A stretch of DNA of 64,000 nt from Ectobacillus sp042610425 (GCF_042610425.1 NZ_JBGJZM010000001.1:1488001-1552000); one strand, 5' to 3'; positions 9,337 to 17,670 are shown, numbered from the stretch's first letter. The notes: generated from the sequence alone by a model not told the origin. Numbers and translations are program-made.

Positions 9337-9690
9337 GCATTTGAATGAGAGGGTTAGTAACATGCTAATTCTACTTTTCAGATAAAAGCCCTACCTCTCT
9401 TTTATCCCTGCGGCTCCAATGACCGCTCCTGCTGCGCTGGCTTCATTTACTTAGCTTACGAACACAACTAGCATGAAGGTTGAGAAAGTTGTTGGCGTTC
9501 CTGACCCGATCTTTCCCAGCAGTTTCATTGTGTAATACATAGAGCATAACGAGTAACAGAATCAATAGTGCCAGCGTTCTTCCAAGTATAACTGAGACAC
9601 AAATTTTATTATATAACATAAAAAACAAAAAAACAATGTATAATAAAGAATTTTTTTAATAACTACACACAATTCAATCCAAATTCCCAC
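9337..9690. other. intergenic stretch without a supportable gene
   Basis: No ribosome site supports any frame here. On the minus strand 9528-9391 can be read as MKLLGKIGSGTPTTFSTFMLVVFVS, a TAA, then VNEASAAGAVIGAAGIKER and a stop, which has a protein-like composition and may be a decayed small gene. A TATAAT on the minus strand near 9615 could be a promoter for an RNA from this stretch. Confidence 0.3.
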
Positions 9691-9804
9691 TTAAACATAC
9701 TGTTTTTTATTTTTTACAATACTCTCCATTTCCTTCCATGTATATATGACGAAGGCACCGGTTAACAGAAATACGCCTATGGTAAATTTCTTTACGTTAA
9801 TCAT
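9691..9804 (-). CDS. small single-pass membrane protein, 37 residues
   Basis: MINVKKFTIGVFLLTGAFVIY... has a basic N-terminus, one hydrophobic helix (residues about 7-21) and a charged C-terminal tail (WKEMESIVKNKK). GGGAGGAAGGGAA immediately in front of the ATG is a strong ribosome site and the main reason for the call. The family is not recognised; similar tiny membrane proteins are common in Bacillus. Confidence 0.6.
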   Translation of the reverse strand: MINVKKFTIGVFLLTGAFVIYTWKEMESIVKNKKQYV

Positions 9805-10042
9805 TTCCCTTCCTCCCATTCCACTTTTATCGTAGTTGTTTTACCTAATTTTTCCCAGTAACATGTGCTGCTATACATGTTACATTTTTGTGACATGTAT
9901 ATTTTTTTGTTTCCATTCTATCTATGACATAAAACAACAGAATTTGCAATAAATTGTATATACTATAATAGTGAGGTTCCTTGTTTCACCAGTATCATAC
10001 CCATATTCAAAAGAAAAAAGTAAAAAAGGGGCGTGTAAAATT

Positions 10043-10783
10043 GTGTTAAGCTTGGTAAAACAACATAAATGGAAAGTAATTTTGTCTTTGCCGTTTTTTT
10101 CAGCTCTCTCCTACCTTGGTGCAAAAAAAGTTTATACTATGAAGAAACCAGCGCTTCTTCTTACTACACATATTTCACAAAATCCCGAACTCCCAAGGGG
10201 TTGTGAAGTAACTAGCTTAGCTATGTTGCTTTCATATGCCGGAATGAACGTCGACAAAATGGAGCTAGCAGCAAAAATTGTTAAGATTCCATTTGAACAA
10301 AAGGGCCTTCATGGCAATATGGAGGACGGGTTTGTTGGTGATATGTTTTCCTTCAGCCGTCCAGGCCTTGGCGTGTTTGCAGGTCCCATATTTAAGCTAG
10401 GGCTTCGGTATTTACCAAATCAGCTTGTTAATTTAACAGGAGGAGCACCTGAGGATATGTATGCTATGATTGATAATGGTTCCCCTGTCTGGACCATCAT
10501 CAACGATACATATGCTTTATTACCTGAAGACCGTTTTGAAACTTGGTATACAAATGAAGGACCGATGCGAATTACATTTGCCCAACATAGTGTTTTGCTT
10601 GTTGGCTACAATTCCTTTTATGTTTACATACAGGACCCTCTTCATCCAACTCCAAACCATAAAATAAACCGCAGAGATTTCGAAAAAGCATGGATTCAAA
10701 TGGGAAGACAAGCCATTAGTTATAAAAATATTTTATCGAACAAAGCAGAAGAGAAAGAAAAACCAAAGGTTACATCAATATAA
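10043..10783 (+). CDS. membrane-anchored C39-like cysteine peptidase family protein
   Basis: About 246 residues. A hydrophobic segment (KVILSLPFFSALSYLGAKKVY, roughly residues 11-31) anchors an outside domain. The papain-like triad is visible: Cys in PRGCEVTSLAMLLSYAGM, His in FAQHSVLLVGYN and Asp in YIQDPLHPTPN, the pattern of the Peptidase_C39_2 family. The frame is open from GTG 9971, but that codon touches the -10 TATAAT (9964-9969), so GTG 10043, preceded by AAAAAAGGGG, is preferred; ATG 10136 is a further alternative. Substrate unknown. Confidence 0.8.
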   Translation: MLSLVKQHKWKVILSLPFFSALSYLGAKKVYTMKKPALLLTTHISQNPELPRGCEVTSLAMLLSYAGMNVDKMELAAKIVKIPFEQKGLHGNMEDGFVGDMFSFSRPGLGVFAGPIFKLGLRYLPNQLVNLTGGAPEDMYAMIDNGSPVWTIINDTYALLPEDRFETWYTNEGPMRITFAQHSVLLVGYNSFYVYIQDPLHPTPNHKINRRDFEKAWIQMGRQAISYKNILSNKAEEKEKPKVTSI

Positions 10784-10798
10784 ACAAGATGATCACAT

Positions 10799-10838
10799 AA
10801 AGGAATGGAGACACATATAATTGCGTCTCCATTCCTTT
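10799..10838. terminator. perfect 14-bp hairpin between convergent genes
   Basis: AAAGGAATGGAGAC and GTCTCCATTCCTTT enclose a 12-base loop. Little T run follows on either strand, but its place between two converging genes suggests a bidirectional terminator. Confidence 0.65.
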
Positions 10839-10858
10839 ACAAATTAGGTTATTTCACT

Positions 10859-11305
10859 TTACCCGTTATGTGCGGTAGAACTCGCATTCCTTACTTTTTG
10901 TATAGATTGAATCGTCTTTGGTGCTGTTTCCATCACCTTTTCAATTAAATGCGTACTGCTTTGTAAATGCATCACTCGAACCCCTTTTTCACCTACCACT
11001 AGAAAAGCTACAGGACTTATGGACACGCCCGCTCCACTTCCTCCACCAAAGGGATACTCCGTTTCATTCTCCAACGTCTTTTCAACATTCGGATGAAACT
11101 TATTCCTTGGCCGTTTCAAGCTTAATGATCCTTCACCCTGAAAATCACTTCCTCCTGCTCCAAACCCAAAGGATACTTTCGATACAGTTAAAATTACACT
11201 CCCGTCCTGCGTTGATACAGGCTTCCCTATAATTGTATTTACATCTACCATAGCTTTCAAATTGTGCATCGTCGTTTTCATGAGATCTTCAATTGGATGT
11301 TGCAT
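10859..11305 (-). CDS. ytfJ: GerW/YtfJ family spore protein
   Basis: 148 residues beginning MQHPIEDLMKTTMHNLKAMVDVNTIIGKPV, then VSKVSFGFGAGGSDF and a Gly-rich YPFGGGSGAGVSISPVAFLVV core, the signature of the YtfJ (GerW) sporulation family. In B. subtilis the protein is forespore-made and needed for germination through some receptors. GGAGG nine bases before ATG 11305 decides the start; an upstream GTG/ATG pair at 11332 has its own weaker site and would add nine basic residues. Confidence 0.88.
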   Translation of the reverse strand: MQHPIEDLMKTTMHNLKAMVDVNTIIGKPVSTQDGSVILTVSKVSFGFGAGGSDFQGEGSLSLKRPRNKFHPNVEKTLENETEYPFGGGSGAGVSISPVAFLVVGEKGVRVMHLQSSTHLIEKVMETAPKTIQSIQKVRNASSTAHNG

Positions 11306-11468
11306 CAATCTAAGCCTCCTTCGTATCATCACTTCCTCCCTATCGTTTCCAATAGAAGTACAATCATACCAATTTTTTTCAGATAGTTTTTGAATTGAAA
11401 ATGAGATATGCAGGTCATACTAGTTATAGCTCCTTTCATAGGAGCCAACAGAAAAGAGGGGGATTATT

Positions 11469-11810
11469 ATGGCAGATAAAGATCACGATCATGACTTATT
11501 TCGCGATTCAGAAGATACAGAATATGCCGCTGAAGTTTCTCCTGTTCGTTTAAATCCCGAGCGAAAGGAAGTAGAACCTACTACAAGTGGTGCGGTGATT
11601 GGCTACACTGCGTTAGCACTTGCAGTATTGTCCTTCTTTACCTATCCGGCTATGTTTGGGATTATTGCTGTAATTCTCGGTTTTTTCGCCATGAGCCGGG
11701 ATGCCAAAACAACAGGAAGACTAGCGATTATCATTGGCGGAATTGCCGCTATACTTGCAATCGTATTTCGCGTTGCAGTAATTAGTGCTATCCTATCGTT
11801 GCTGAGATAG
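11469..11810 (+). CDS. DUF4190-like membrane protein
   Basis: 113 residues. An acidic, His/Asp-rich cytosolic N-terminus (MADKDHDHDLFRDSEDTEY) is followed by two or three hydrophobic helices from about residue 43: ALALAVLSFFTYPAMFGIIAVILGFFAMSR and a second block IIIGGIAAILAIVFRVAVISAIL. The G-A-x-S-R loop between helices resembles DUF4190 proteins. GAGGGGGATT precedes the ATG. Monocistronic, ended by the terminator at 11835. Function unknown. Confidence 0.8.
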   Translation: MADKDHDHDLFRDSEDTEYAAEVSPVRLNPERKEVEPTTSGAVIGYTALALAVLSFFTYPAMFGIIAVILGFFAMSRDAKTTGRLAIIIGGIAAILAIVFRVAVISAILSLLR

Positions 11811-11834
11811 AGATACGTTTTACACAAAACAAAA

Positions 11835-11860
11835 AACCAGGAATTTTTCCTGGTTTTTTT
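11835..11860 (+). terminator. intrinsic terminator
   Basis: AACCAGGAA/TTCCTGGTT stem followed by seven T; ends the DUF4190-like gene. Confidence 0.9.
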
Positions 11861-11867
11861 GTTCGTT

Positions 11868-11973
11868 TAAAATTATTCTGGGTTGTTAGCTTAATCCCTC
11901 CACCAGTTGACACACGACTGGCACCAATATACATAAGAATCAAAACCCAGAGGCTAATATTTGCGGTGGATAT
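11868..11973 (-). pseudogene. remnant of a KtrB/TrkH-type potassium transporter subunit
   Basis: A short frame downstream of fabL reads ISTANISLWVLILMYIGASR and then VSTGGGIKLTT. The MYIGAS-x-x-STGGGIK-x-TT string is a conserved pore/helix segment of KtrB and TrkH proteins (typically MFIGASPGSTGGGIKTTTF). No start, no flanking domains and no further homology are visible, so this is a decayed fragment. The remainder of 11974-12090 shows no gene. Confidence 0.55.
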
Positions 11974-12090
11974 AATTGTATAAAACGATCATTAAACGTA
12001 GATTTCTTTCTCTTCCCCATACATGTATGAAACCCCTTAGCGTTTGCAATTTTTCTTTTCATCTTGTGAAATGAATGTATTGATATTTAC

Positions 12091-12837
12091 TTACGCAAGT
12101 AAAGACAATCCACCATCTACTATAATCGTCTGTCCACAAACCATACTAGCAGCAGGTGTACTTAAAAAATATACCATTTCTGCTAGGTCCTTTGGCTCAA
12201 CAAGTCTGCCAGCTGGATTTCGGGATGCCGCTGAATGCAATAGCTCTTCTCGGTTTGGAAAATGAGTAAGCGCATCCGTATCTACAGCCCCACCAGATAC
12301 CGCATTTACAACAATTCCTTTTGGCGCAAGTTCAACTGCTAAATATCGTGTTAACGCTTCTACTGCTGCTTTTGAGACGCCTACTGTAACATAATTCGGA
12401 AGTGCACGAATAGAACCAAGACTTGACATGGCAATGATGGAACCGCCATTTTCCATTAGCTTAGCAGCTTCTTGTGCTGCAAATAAATAAGCTTTAGCAT
12501 TAATATCTTGCGTCCAATCCCAGTGACTTTCTTCTACTTCCATAAGAGGACGTAGCACACCGGATGCTGCATTGTTTACAAATACATCAAGACGCCCAAA
12601 ATAATTCTTAACTTCTTCAAACAGCATCCTAATTTGACTTACTTCTTTAACATTCGCCTTCACAAGCAATACATTTACTCCAAACTCAGCTTCAATTTCT
12701 TCTTTTGCTAATTCTGCATCACTCTTTTTACGCATGTAATTGAGAACAACATTATATCCTTCCATCGCAAATCGTTTTGCGATTGCCTTTCCAATCCCTC
12801 TCGTTCCTCCTGTGATTAATGCTACCTTTTCTGCCAT
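12091..12837 (-). CDS. fabL: enoyl-[acyl-carrier-protein] reductase (NADPH), FabL type
   Basis: Last step of the fatty-acid elongation cycle. 248 residues, short-chain dehydrogenase fold: ALITGGTRGIGKAIAKRF at residues 6-23, NNAASGVLRPL near 88, and catalytic Tyr-x6-Lys (YVTVGVSK), the spacing that separates FabL enoyl reductases from ordinary SDRs. GAGGAGGAAATACAT precedes ATG 12837; the longer frame lacks a site. A Sigma-A promoter is visible upstream. Confidence 0.9.
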   Translation of the reverse strand: MAEKVALITGGTRGIGKAIAKRFAMEGYNVVLNYMRKKSDAELAKEEIEAEFGVNVLLVKANVKEVSQIRMLFEEVKNYFGRLDVFVNNAASGVLRPLMEVEESHWDWTQDINAKAYLFAAQEAAKLMENGGSIIAMSSLGSIRALPNYVTVGVSKAAVEALTRYLAVELAPKGIVVNAVSGGAVDTDALTHFPNREELLHSAASRNPAGRLVEPKDLAEMVYFLSTPAASMVCGQTIIVDGGLSLLA

Positions 12838-12871
12838 ATGTATTTCCTCCTCAAATATGAATCTGTAAAAA

Positions 12872-12900
12872 ATTGTACCGTTCTTATGACATTCGGTCAA
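12872..12900 (-). promoter_or_regulatory. Sigma-A promoter of fabL
   Basis: On the minus strand TTGACC (12900-12895), 17-base spacer, TACAAT (12877-12872); 35 bases before the fabL start. Confidence 0.75.
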
Positions 12901-12969
12901 TGAAACAAAATTTCAATTCTCTAACACGTAGAGTTCACAATGATTTCACACAATGGCTGTAAAGTAAGA

Positions 12970-13005
12970 AATAAGGAAGTTGCACCGCGCAACTTATTCC
13001 TTATT
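12970..13005. repeat. long hairpin with one bulge
   Basis: AATAAGGAA-GTTGC pairs with GCAAC-(TTA)-TTCCTTATT. Lies between fabL and the 51-residue gene; could be an RNA structure in the fabL upstream region. No assigned role. Confidence 0.45.
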
Positions 13006-13028
13006 GACATAGATAGTCCTCTTTCCCG

Positions 13029-13057
13029 CTCCTTGTTCTGCTAGCAAGGAGTTTTTT
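13029..13057 (+). terminator. intrinsic terminator without an obvious plus-strand gene
   Basis: CTCCTTG/CAAGGAG stem followed by six T. No plus-strand gene ends here, so it may close a small RNA that includes the hairpin at 12970, or be fortuitous. Confidence 0.5.
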
Positions 13058-13059
13058 CT

Positions 13060-13101
13060 TGAAATAAAATAGACCGTCGCAGTCTAAGCTGCAAAGGTCT
13101 A
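13060..13101 (-). terminator. intrinsic terminator
   Basis: On the minus strand TAGACC-TTTGCAG / CTGCGAC-GGTCTA followed by TTTTATTT; closes the 51-residue gene at 13121. Confidence 0.75.
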
Positions 13102-13120
13102 CTTTTCAGATGAAAATTTT

Positions 13121-13276
13121 TTATTGTCTATGTTTTTCCTTAGACTGACTTCCTTGCCGCGACCGATATTCTTTCCCCTTATTATCATTTCCAACCGAGG
13201 AATTATGTTCGATGCTTTGATTCGTTTTTGGGGAACCTTGATTTCCACTTCCCTCGCTGCCATTCCGACTGCTCAT
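13121..13276 (-). CDS. hypothetical hydrophilic Ser/Gly/Asn/Gln-rich protein, 51 residues
   Basis: Starts MSSRNGSEGSGNQGSPKTNQ and ends KEYRSRQGSQSKEKHRQ. It has no hydrophobic stretch and almost no aliphatic residues, so it is probably disordered; composition recalls gamma-type small acid-soluble spore proteins, but the SASP repeat is absent. AAAGGGTGAGT six bases before the ATG and a good terminator support it as a real gene. Its place next to fabL is the position where some Bacillus genomes carry sspE, which is suggestive only. Confidence 0.65.
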   Translation of the reverse strand: MSSRNGSEGSGNQGSPKTNQSIEHNSSVGNDNKGKEYRSRQGSQSKEKHRQ

Positions 13277-13422
13277 TCTACTCACCCTTTCTTATAATGT
13301 GAGTTTAGTCTTTTGCAATTTGCATCGTTTTAGTCACACTAGAAGAAGGTTTTTCTTCGCTATTCTTTTTTCACACTTGTACGAATTAAGGATTTCCTTT
13401 TCGAAAAGGGTATCCCAATGAA

Positions 13423-13848
13423 TTACGACTTTGTTATTTTTTGAAACACATCAATGGTTACCTTCATATCTTCCTCTGATAATGCCTCAAATTTTTCTTT
13501 TATATATTTTGTTTTACGTTCTTCCATTTCTCGTACAAGCATACTTCCTTGCTCGGTTATTTTTAAAAAAACAACGCGTCGATCCGACGTGCACCGCGTT
13601 CGTTCTATCAATTTTCTGGCAATTAACTTTTCAGAAACTGCTGTAATATGACTGCTTGAAACATGCAATTCATTTGCTAGTTGCGACACTTTCTCTTGTT
13701 TTTCTCGATCTAAAATACGTAAAACGAAAAACTCATTCATTGGAATAAATTCCTCAAACTGTTTTGCTACACCGCTACGCAAGGAACGGAAGACGGTAAA
13801 CATAGATGCTACGAGCTCATTGGATAGCTCTTCGCGATTATCATTCAT
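13423..13848 (-). CDS. MarR family transcriptional regulator
   Basis: 141 residues. The winged helix-turn-helix spans roughly 35-105: EKVSQLANELHVSSSHITAVSEKLIARKLIERTRCTSDRRVVFLKITEQG, with the DRR wing typical of MarR proteins. Helical dimerisation ends flank it. Transcribed alone; a palindrome directly in front (13879-13902) suggests autorepression. Ligand and other targets unknown. Confidence 0.85.
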   Translation of the reverse strand: MNDNREELSNELVASMFTVFRSLRSGVAKQFEEFIPMNEFFVLRILDREKQEKVSQLANELHVSSSHITAVSEKLIARKLIERTRCTSDRRVVFLKITEQGSMLVREMEERKTKYIKEKFEALSEEDMKVTIDVFQKITKS

Positions 13849-13878
13849 AATTGATTTACGGCTCCTTTTATGTAATTA

Positions 13879-13902
13879 AGTTAATTAAAAATAAAATTAA
13901 CT
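13879..13902. promoter_or_regulatory. putative MarR operator
   Basis: AGTTAATT and AATTAACT are perfect inverted arms with an 8-base AT spacer, 31 bases before the marR ATG and just downstream of a TATAGT on the minus strand. AT-rich, so partly expected by chance. Confidence 0.5.
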
Positions 13903-13996
13903 ATATAATATATTAAATGAAATGTCATCTATTTTATTTAAATACTGGGTATGAGGCAATCTCAAATTGGCTATAACGGTAGTAGGTTGCTTTCAT

Positions 13997-14045
13997 TGGC
14001 GATTCTGCCAAAGGAAGAGTACAAAAGTTACTCTTCCTTCTTTAT
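13997..14045 (+). terminator. two consecutive hairpins, second with T-rich tail
   Basis: TTGGC/GCCAA is followed by AAGGAAGAGTA/TACTCTTCCTT and CTTTATTATTT on the plus strand. No plus-strand gene precedes it, so origin unclear. Confidence 0.45.
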
Positions 14046-14070
14046 TATTTCCAGTACAATACAACACATA

Positions 14071-14115
14071 AATAAAGGAAAGGGAGAGGCTTAACACTTC
14101 TCCCTTTCCTTTATT
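14071..14115 (-). terminator. intrinsic terminator after nnr
   Basis: AATAAAGGAAAGGGAGA-type arms, 16 bp or more, with a short loop; T-rich on both sides. Confidence 0.8.
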
Positions 14116-14124
14116 TACCTACTA

Positions 14125-15567
14125 CTATCGTTCAAATCGCTTTAATACATACGGCAGCATATTGCTTATATCACTTGCTAGCATGGTCGCTTCAGCACGG
14201 TCTACTGTCCATTCATCTGCACATAAGCCATGAATATATACTGCGTTTGAAATGGCTTTCTGTGGGTTTTCGTATGTGCATAAAAACGCTAGTAGCATGC
14301 CTGTTAACGTGTCACCTGTCCCGCCTTTCGCTAGTCCAGAATTGCCCGTTGTATTGATTACACCTGAACCATCTGGGTATGCAATGACCGTGTAGGCTCC
14401 TTTTAATACAACAATAACTCCATGCTTTTTTGCATATTCCGATGCAAACGTGATTCGATTAGCTTGTATATCTATCACTTTCATATCAATCATTCGACTA
14501 AATTCACCTGGATGAGGTGTTACCACTGTTACATGGCTGCGAAGAGGATAGGTTCTTTTGTTTAACGCACCTGCATCTAGGACGACAGGTATATTCATAG
14601 TAAGAAGTGTTGTGACGGCCTGTTCGACGAGAACACGATCTTCAATCCCAGGTCCAATGGCAGCAGCGCGGAAAGAAGAAGAAAGATTTCCGTTTGCAAT
14701 CCTTTGCAACCCTTCCGTCCAATACGTCGCTTCAGGCACCCGAGGTGTTAAAACGCTAGTTGTAAACTTCGTCGTTGCAACGGTTAGCTTTCCAATACCC
14801 GAGCGCATCGCTCCAAGCGCAGCTAGCATGGCACTCCCTGGCATTTCATCGCTCCCCGCGACCAACAAGCCTGTTCCATATGTTCCTTTATGTGAATATG
14901 GAGAGCGTACCGAAGTGCTCTGATTGACATCTTCTTCGGTCCACACCTTCCATCGCCCTGTCTGTGGTAATCCAATATCTACACTTTTCCACGCACCGTA
15001 ATAAGAAGATGATGGTTCCAGAAATACCGACGGCTTCAAACCATGTAAACAAAATGTATAACTCGCGCAAAATGCATTGTCCACATAACCAGAATCTGCC
15101 GTAAGCCCAGTCGGAATATCAACTGCAATGCGCAGAGAAATTGCTTGATTAGCCCACTGCACAACCTCTTGCAATGTCCCATGCAGGCCGTAGCGAGCAC
15201 CTACACCAAGCAGCGCATCTATGATTACATCATATTTATTGGATCGCGACCATTCATCCACCTGATAGCCGCATTCCTCATAATACTGTAAATGATCAAG
15301 CGCTGGCTCTGTCTTTGGTTTTCCAATAGGCAGACATAGAGAGGCATTGTAACCATGCATCTTTAAATAACGTGTAAGAACGATACCATCCCCGCCGTTA
15401 TTTCCAGTCCCTGCCACAATACAAATGGAATCATGCTTATTTATTACGTTCGTAATAGCTTCAAACAGGGAACGTCCTGCATTTTCCATCAGAGTTTGTA
15501 AAGTTAATCCGTGTCTTTGAGCAAGCTGATCACTCCTGCGAATGTCTTCTTCAAAGTATACATTCAT
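14125..15567 (-). CDS. nnr: bifunctional NAD(P)H-hydrate epimerase / ADP-dependent dehydratase
   Basis: Repairs damaged NADHX and NADPHX. 480 residues. N-terminal YjeF_N epimerase domain (1 to about 210) with GTGNNGGDGIVLTRYL; C-terminal ribokinase-like dehydratase domain (about 225-475) with VTPHPGEFSRM and GNSGLAKGGTGDTLTGML. The start at 15567 is set by GGAGGGG six bases upstream and by similarity of MNVYFEEDIRRSDQLA to family N-termini. Lies after spo0M with a terminator between, so a separate transcript. Confidence 0.93.
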   Translation of the reverse strand: MNVYFEEDIRRSDQLAQRHGLTLQTLMENAGRSLFEAITNVINKHDSICIVAGTGNNGGDGIVLTRYLKMHGYNASLCLPIGKPKTEPALDHLQYYEECGYQVDEWSRSNKYDVIIDALLGVGARYGLHGTLQEVVQWANQAISLRIAVDIPTGLTADSGYVDNAFCASYTFCLHGLKPSVFLEPSSSYYGAWKSVDIGLPQTGRWKVWTEEDVNQSTSVRSPYSHKGTYGTGLLVAGSDEMPGSAMLAALGAMRSGIGKLTVATTKFTTSVLTPRVPEATYWTEGLQRIANGNLSSSFRAAAIGPGIEDRVLVEQAVTTLLTMNIPVVLDAGALNKRTYPLRSHVTVVTPHPGEFSRMIDMKVIDIQANRITFASEYAKKHGVIVVLKGAYTVIAYPDGSGVINTTGNSGLAKGGTGDTLTGMLLAFLCTYENPQKAISNAVYIHGLCADEWTVDRAEATMLASDISNMLPYVLKRFER

Positions 15568-15627
15568 TCTTACCCCTCCTGTTCTTTCGCAATGGAATAA
15601 GCAAATGGTATTACCCGCATCATTACA

Positions 15628-15654
15628 AAAAGCCCGAGCCAACATGGTCCGGGC
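15628..15654 (-). terminator. intrinsic terminator after spo0M
   Basis: Minus strand GCCCGGACC/GGCTCGGGC stem then TTTTT. Confidence 0.88.
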
Positions 15655-15662
15655 AAAGAAGG

Positions 15663-16457
15663 CTACTTCACATTCCATTCGGATAGCTCTTTCACTTCAG
15701 GAAAGAGACTTTTCGCAAGGGAGCCGATTGCCCCTTCCTCTACCCAATCTACTTTATTGAGATAGGAATCTGGTTCATTGCACATATCAGTTATCTCTTT
15801 ACGAAGTCGTTCCGTTAGTAATTCCATTTCATTCCATTCCCAGTGTGAAAATTTTGACATATGATACAAATCTTTACCCTTGCTATCACGAATATACATA
15901 AAAAGCCGAATTTCATGTTCATTTGGCACAGCAAGAAAAGAAACTGAAAGAAGCATACGCATAAAATAGCCTGTAGGAACGAATTTAAAATACTGCACGC
16001 ATCCATCAAAAAATCCAAACGAAGGATCACGCCTAAAATCAAGATTATACAGTGAACTAATCACTTGTCGAAGCGGCTCATTTGGAACAATATCAATTAA
16101 CTTAACATCCTCATGCCCTGACAAGGTGTGAAGACGTATACTATACATGATATGGTTACTAGAAATAGCAATTGTTTCAGGAATTTGATAAGAAAATATA
16201 AAATTGGACTTTTCACCCTTAGTAAGATTCATATACTGCTCCTCAAAAAAAGTAAGAACTGTCCTCGTATATTCTCTTCCTCGCATCGTAACAAGTGTCA
16301 TCATTAGCTCTACACGCACATCTTGAAATGGCTCTGAACCTCCTGTTACACGTATGTAACCTTGTAGCCATTCTCCTTGCTTCCAAGTATCCCTTGTAAG
16401 AACGAGCTTTATTCGTCCAGCTCCTATTCCCCACGCATGAAATAAACGTCGAAGCAT
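15663..16457 (-). CDS. spo0M: Spo0M family sporulation-control protein
   Basis: 264 residues, full family length. N-terminal arrestin-like beta-sandwich (GAGRIKLVLTRDTWKQGEWLQGYIRVTGG, residues about 14-42) is followed by the second half of the fold and a C-terminal region with SFGFFDGCVQYFKFVPTG. In B. subtilis Spo0M influences sporulation entry and cell-envelope organisation. ATG 16457, five bases after TAGGGGA, gives MLRRLFHAWGIGAG; the frame extends upstream without a site. A shorter paralogue lies at 17802. Confidence 0.85.
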   Translation of the reverse strand: MLRRLFHAWGIGAGRIKLVLTRDTWKQGEWLQGYIRVTGGSEPFQDVRVELMMTLVTMRGREYTRTVLTFFEEQYMNLTKGEKSNFIFSYQIPETIAISSNHIMYSIRLHTLSGHEDVKLIDIVPNEPLRQVISSLYNLDFRRDPSFGFFDGCVQYFKFVPTGYFMRMLLSVSFLAVPNEHEIRLFMYIRDSKGKDLYHMSKFSHWEWNEMELLTERLRKEITDMCNEPDSYLNKVDWVEEGAIGSLAKSLFPEVKELSEWNVK

Positions 16458-16614
16458 ACAATCCCCTACCTTACGCCACTCATCTATAATTAAGTATTCA
16501 TTACATTCAAATTTATTATGTATAAACATAGCACAACCAAGCCATCATGGAAAGCTATATAGTCACTTTACTACGACAAAAAGATATCACTGTAGCAAAC
16601 TGATAGATGGCAAA

Positions 16615-16650
16615 TATGAAAAAAGGTGCCAACAACGTTAGCACCTTTTT
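16615..16650 (-). terminator. intrinsic terminator after uppP
   Basis: AAAAGGTGC/GCACCTTTT stem with T runs on both strands. Confidence 0.9.
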
Positions 16651-16653
16651 GTA

Positions 16654-17454
16654 TTACATTATGACAAAGAAATAGAATAAAATTGCAACTGCAAATCGAT
16701 AGTAAGCAAACGGTGTTAGCTTCCAACGCTGTAAGAGTTGTAAGAAGGTTACAATTGCAACCATTGCCACAACAAACGCAGCAATAAATCCTACTGCAAA
16801 TAATGGAATATCTGCAGCCGTTAAAAAGTGCCAGCTTTTCACTAAATCAAGACCTGTTGCCGCAATCATCATCGGAACAGCCAAAATGAAAGTAAATTCT
16901 GCTGCTGCTTTATGAGAAACACGAGTCAATATACCACCACTTATTGTAGAACCCGAACGGGAGAATCCAGGCCAAAGTGCTAAACATTGGAACAAGCCGA
17001 TCATAAATGCTTGCTTATAAGTAACATCATCTAAAGTTTTGGATATACTTGGATTTTTCTTTGCAAAACGTTCTGCAACAATCATTAAAATACCACCGAG
17101 AATTAAACTAATTACAACAGGTCCCGGTCCAAACAATACCGTTTTAATTTGATCGCGGAATACCACACCAACAAGACCTGCTGGAATCATAGCAATCAAA
17201 ATATGAATTAAATTCAAGGATGGACCATTTACCTTACGGCCAATTCCAAATAGTGACCATAGGCGCTTCCAATATAGAACAACAACCGCTAATATCGATC
17301 CTAATTGAACAACGACCTCAAATGTTTTTGCTTTATCTCCTTCAAATCCAAGAAGATGACCTACAAGAATCATGTGTCCTGTTGAAGAAACAGGTAAAAA
17401 TTCCGTTAATCCTTCTACAGTCCCAAGTATAAGACCTATTAACCATTCTACCAA
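16654..17454 (-). CDS. uppP: undecaprenyl-diphosphatase (bacitracin resistance type)
   Basis: Integral membrane enzyme recycling the lipid carrier for wall synthesis. 266 residues, about eight membrane helices. Signature motifs are intact: EGLTEFLPVSSTGHMIL (residues 14-30) and LWPGFSRSGSTISGG (about 160-174), which bear the catalytic Glu, Ser, His and Arg. The start is TTG: GGAGG lies nine bases ahead, and MVEWLIGLILGTVEG aligns with known N-termini. Own promoter upstream. Confidence 0.95.
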   Translation of the reverse strand: MVEWLIGLILGTVEGLTEFLPVSSTGHMILVGHLLGFEGDKAKTFEVVVQLGSILAVVVLYWKRLWSLFGIGRKVNGPSLNLIHILIAMIPAGLVGVVFRDQIKTVLFGPGPVVISLILGGILMIVAERFAKKNPSISKTLDDVTYKQAFMIGLFQCLALWPGFSRSGSTISGGILTRVSHKAAAEFTFILAVPMMIAATGLDLVKSWHFLTAADIPLFAVGFIAAFVVAMVAIVTFLQLLQRWKLTPFAYYRFAVAILFYFFVIM

Positions 17455-17497
17455 GATAGGTTGCCTCCTCTATGTACATTTTGTATCAAAGATTTCA

Positions 17498-17526
17498 TAC
17501 TTTTTAATATTACATGATTCTGTCAA
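17498..17526 (-). promoter_or_regulatory. Sigma-A-like promoter of uppP
   Basis: TTGACA (17526-17521), 17-base spacer, AAGTAT (17503-17498) on the minus strand. Confidence 0.6.
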
Positions 17527-17657
17527 ATTTCGCACAATTTTTTTCTGTATATCCTGCCATTATGAACATGTTTGAGAGGACTCTAATGCTCTTTTTGATA
17601 ACTCCAACTTGATATTATATTCCATTTTTCACCAACACAATTTTCTTAGTTACCTTG

Positions 17658-17670
17658 GAAAATGATTTTC
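17658..17670. promoter_or_regulatory. Fur-like palindrome
   Basis: GAAAAT-G-ATTTTC is a 6-1-6 palindrome resembling a Fur/PerR core. It is 130 bases upstream of the short Spo0M gene. The rest of 17527-17801 shows no gene. Weak call. Confidence 0.3.

Noticed and set aside
9443..9628. 61-residue minus-strand frame with a hydrophobic segment
   Set aside because: No ribosome site in front of its ATG and unlikely composition after the hydrophobic part.
17658..17670. Fur box controlling the short Spo0M gene
   Set aside because: Only a 6-1-6 core, far from the gene and with no iron-related neighbours; left as a weak feature.
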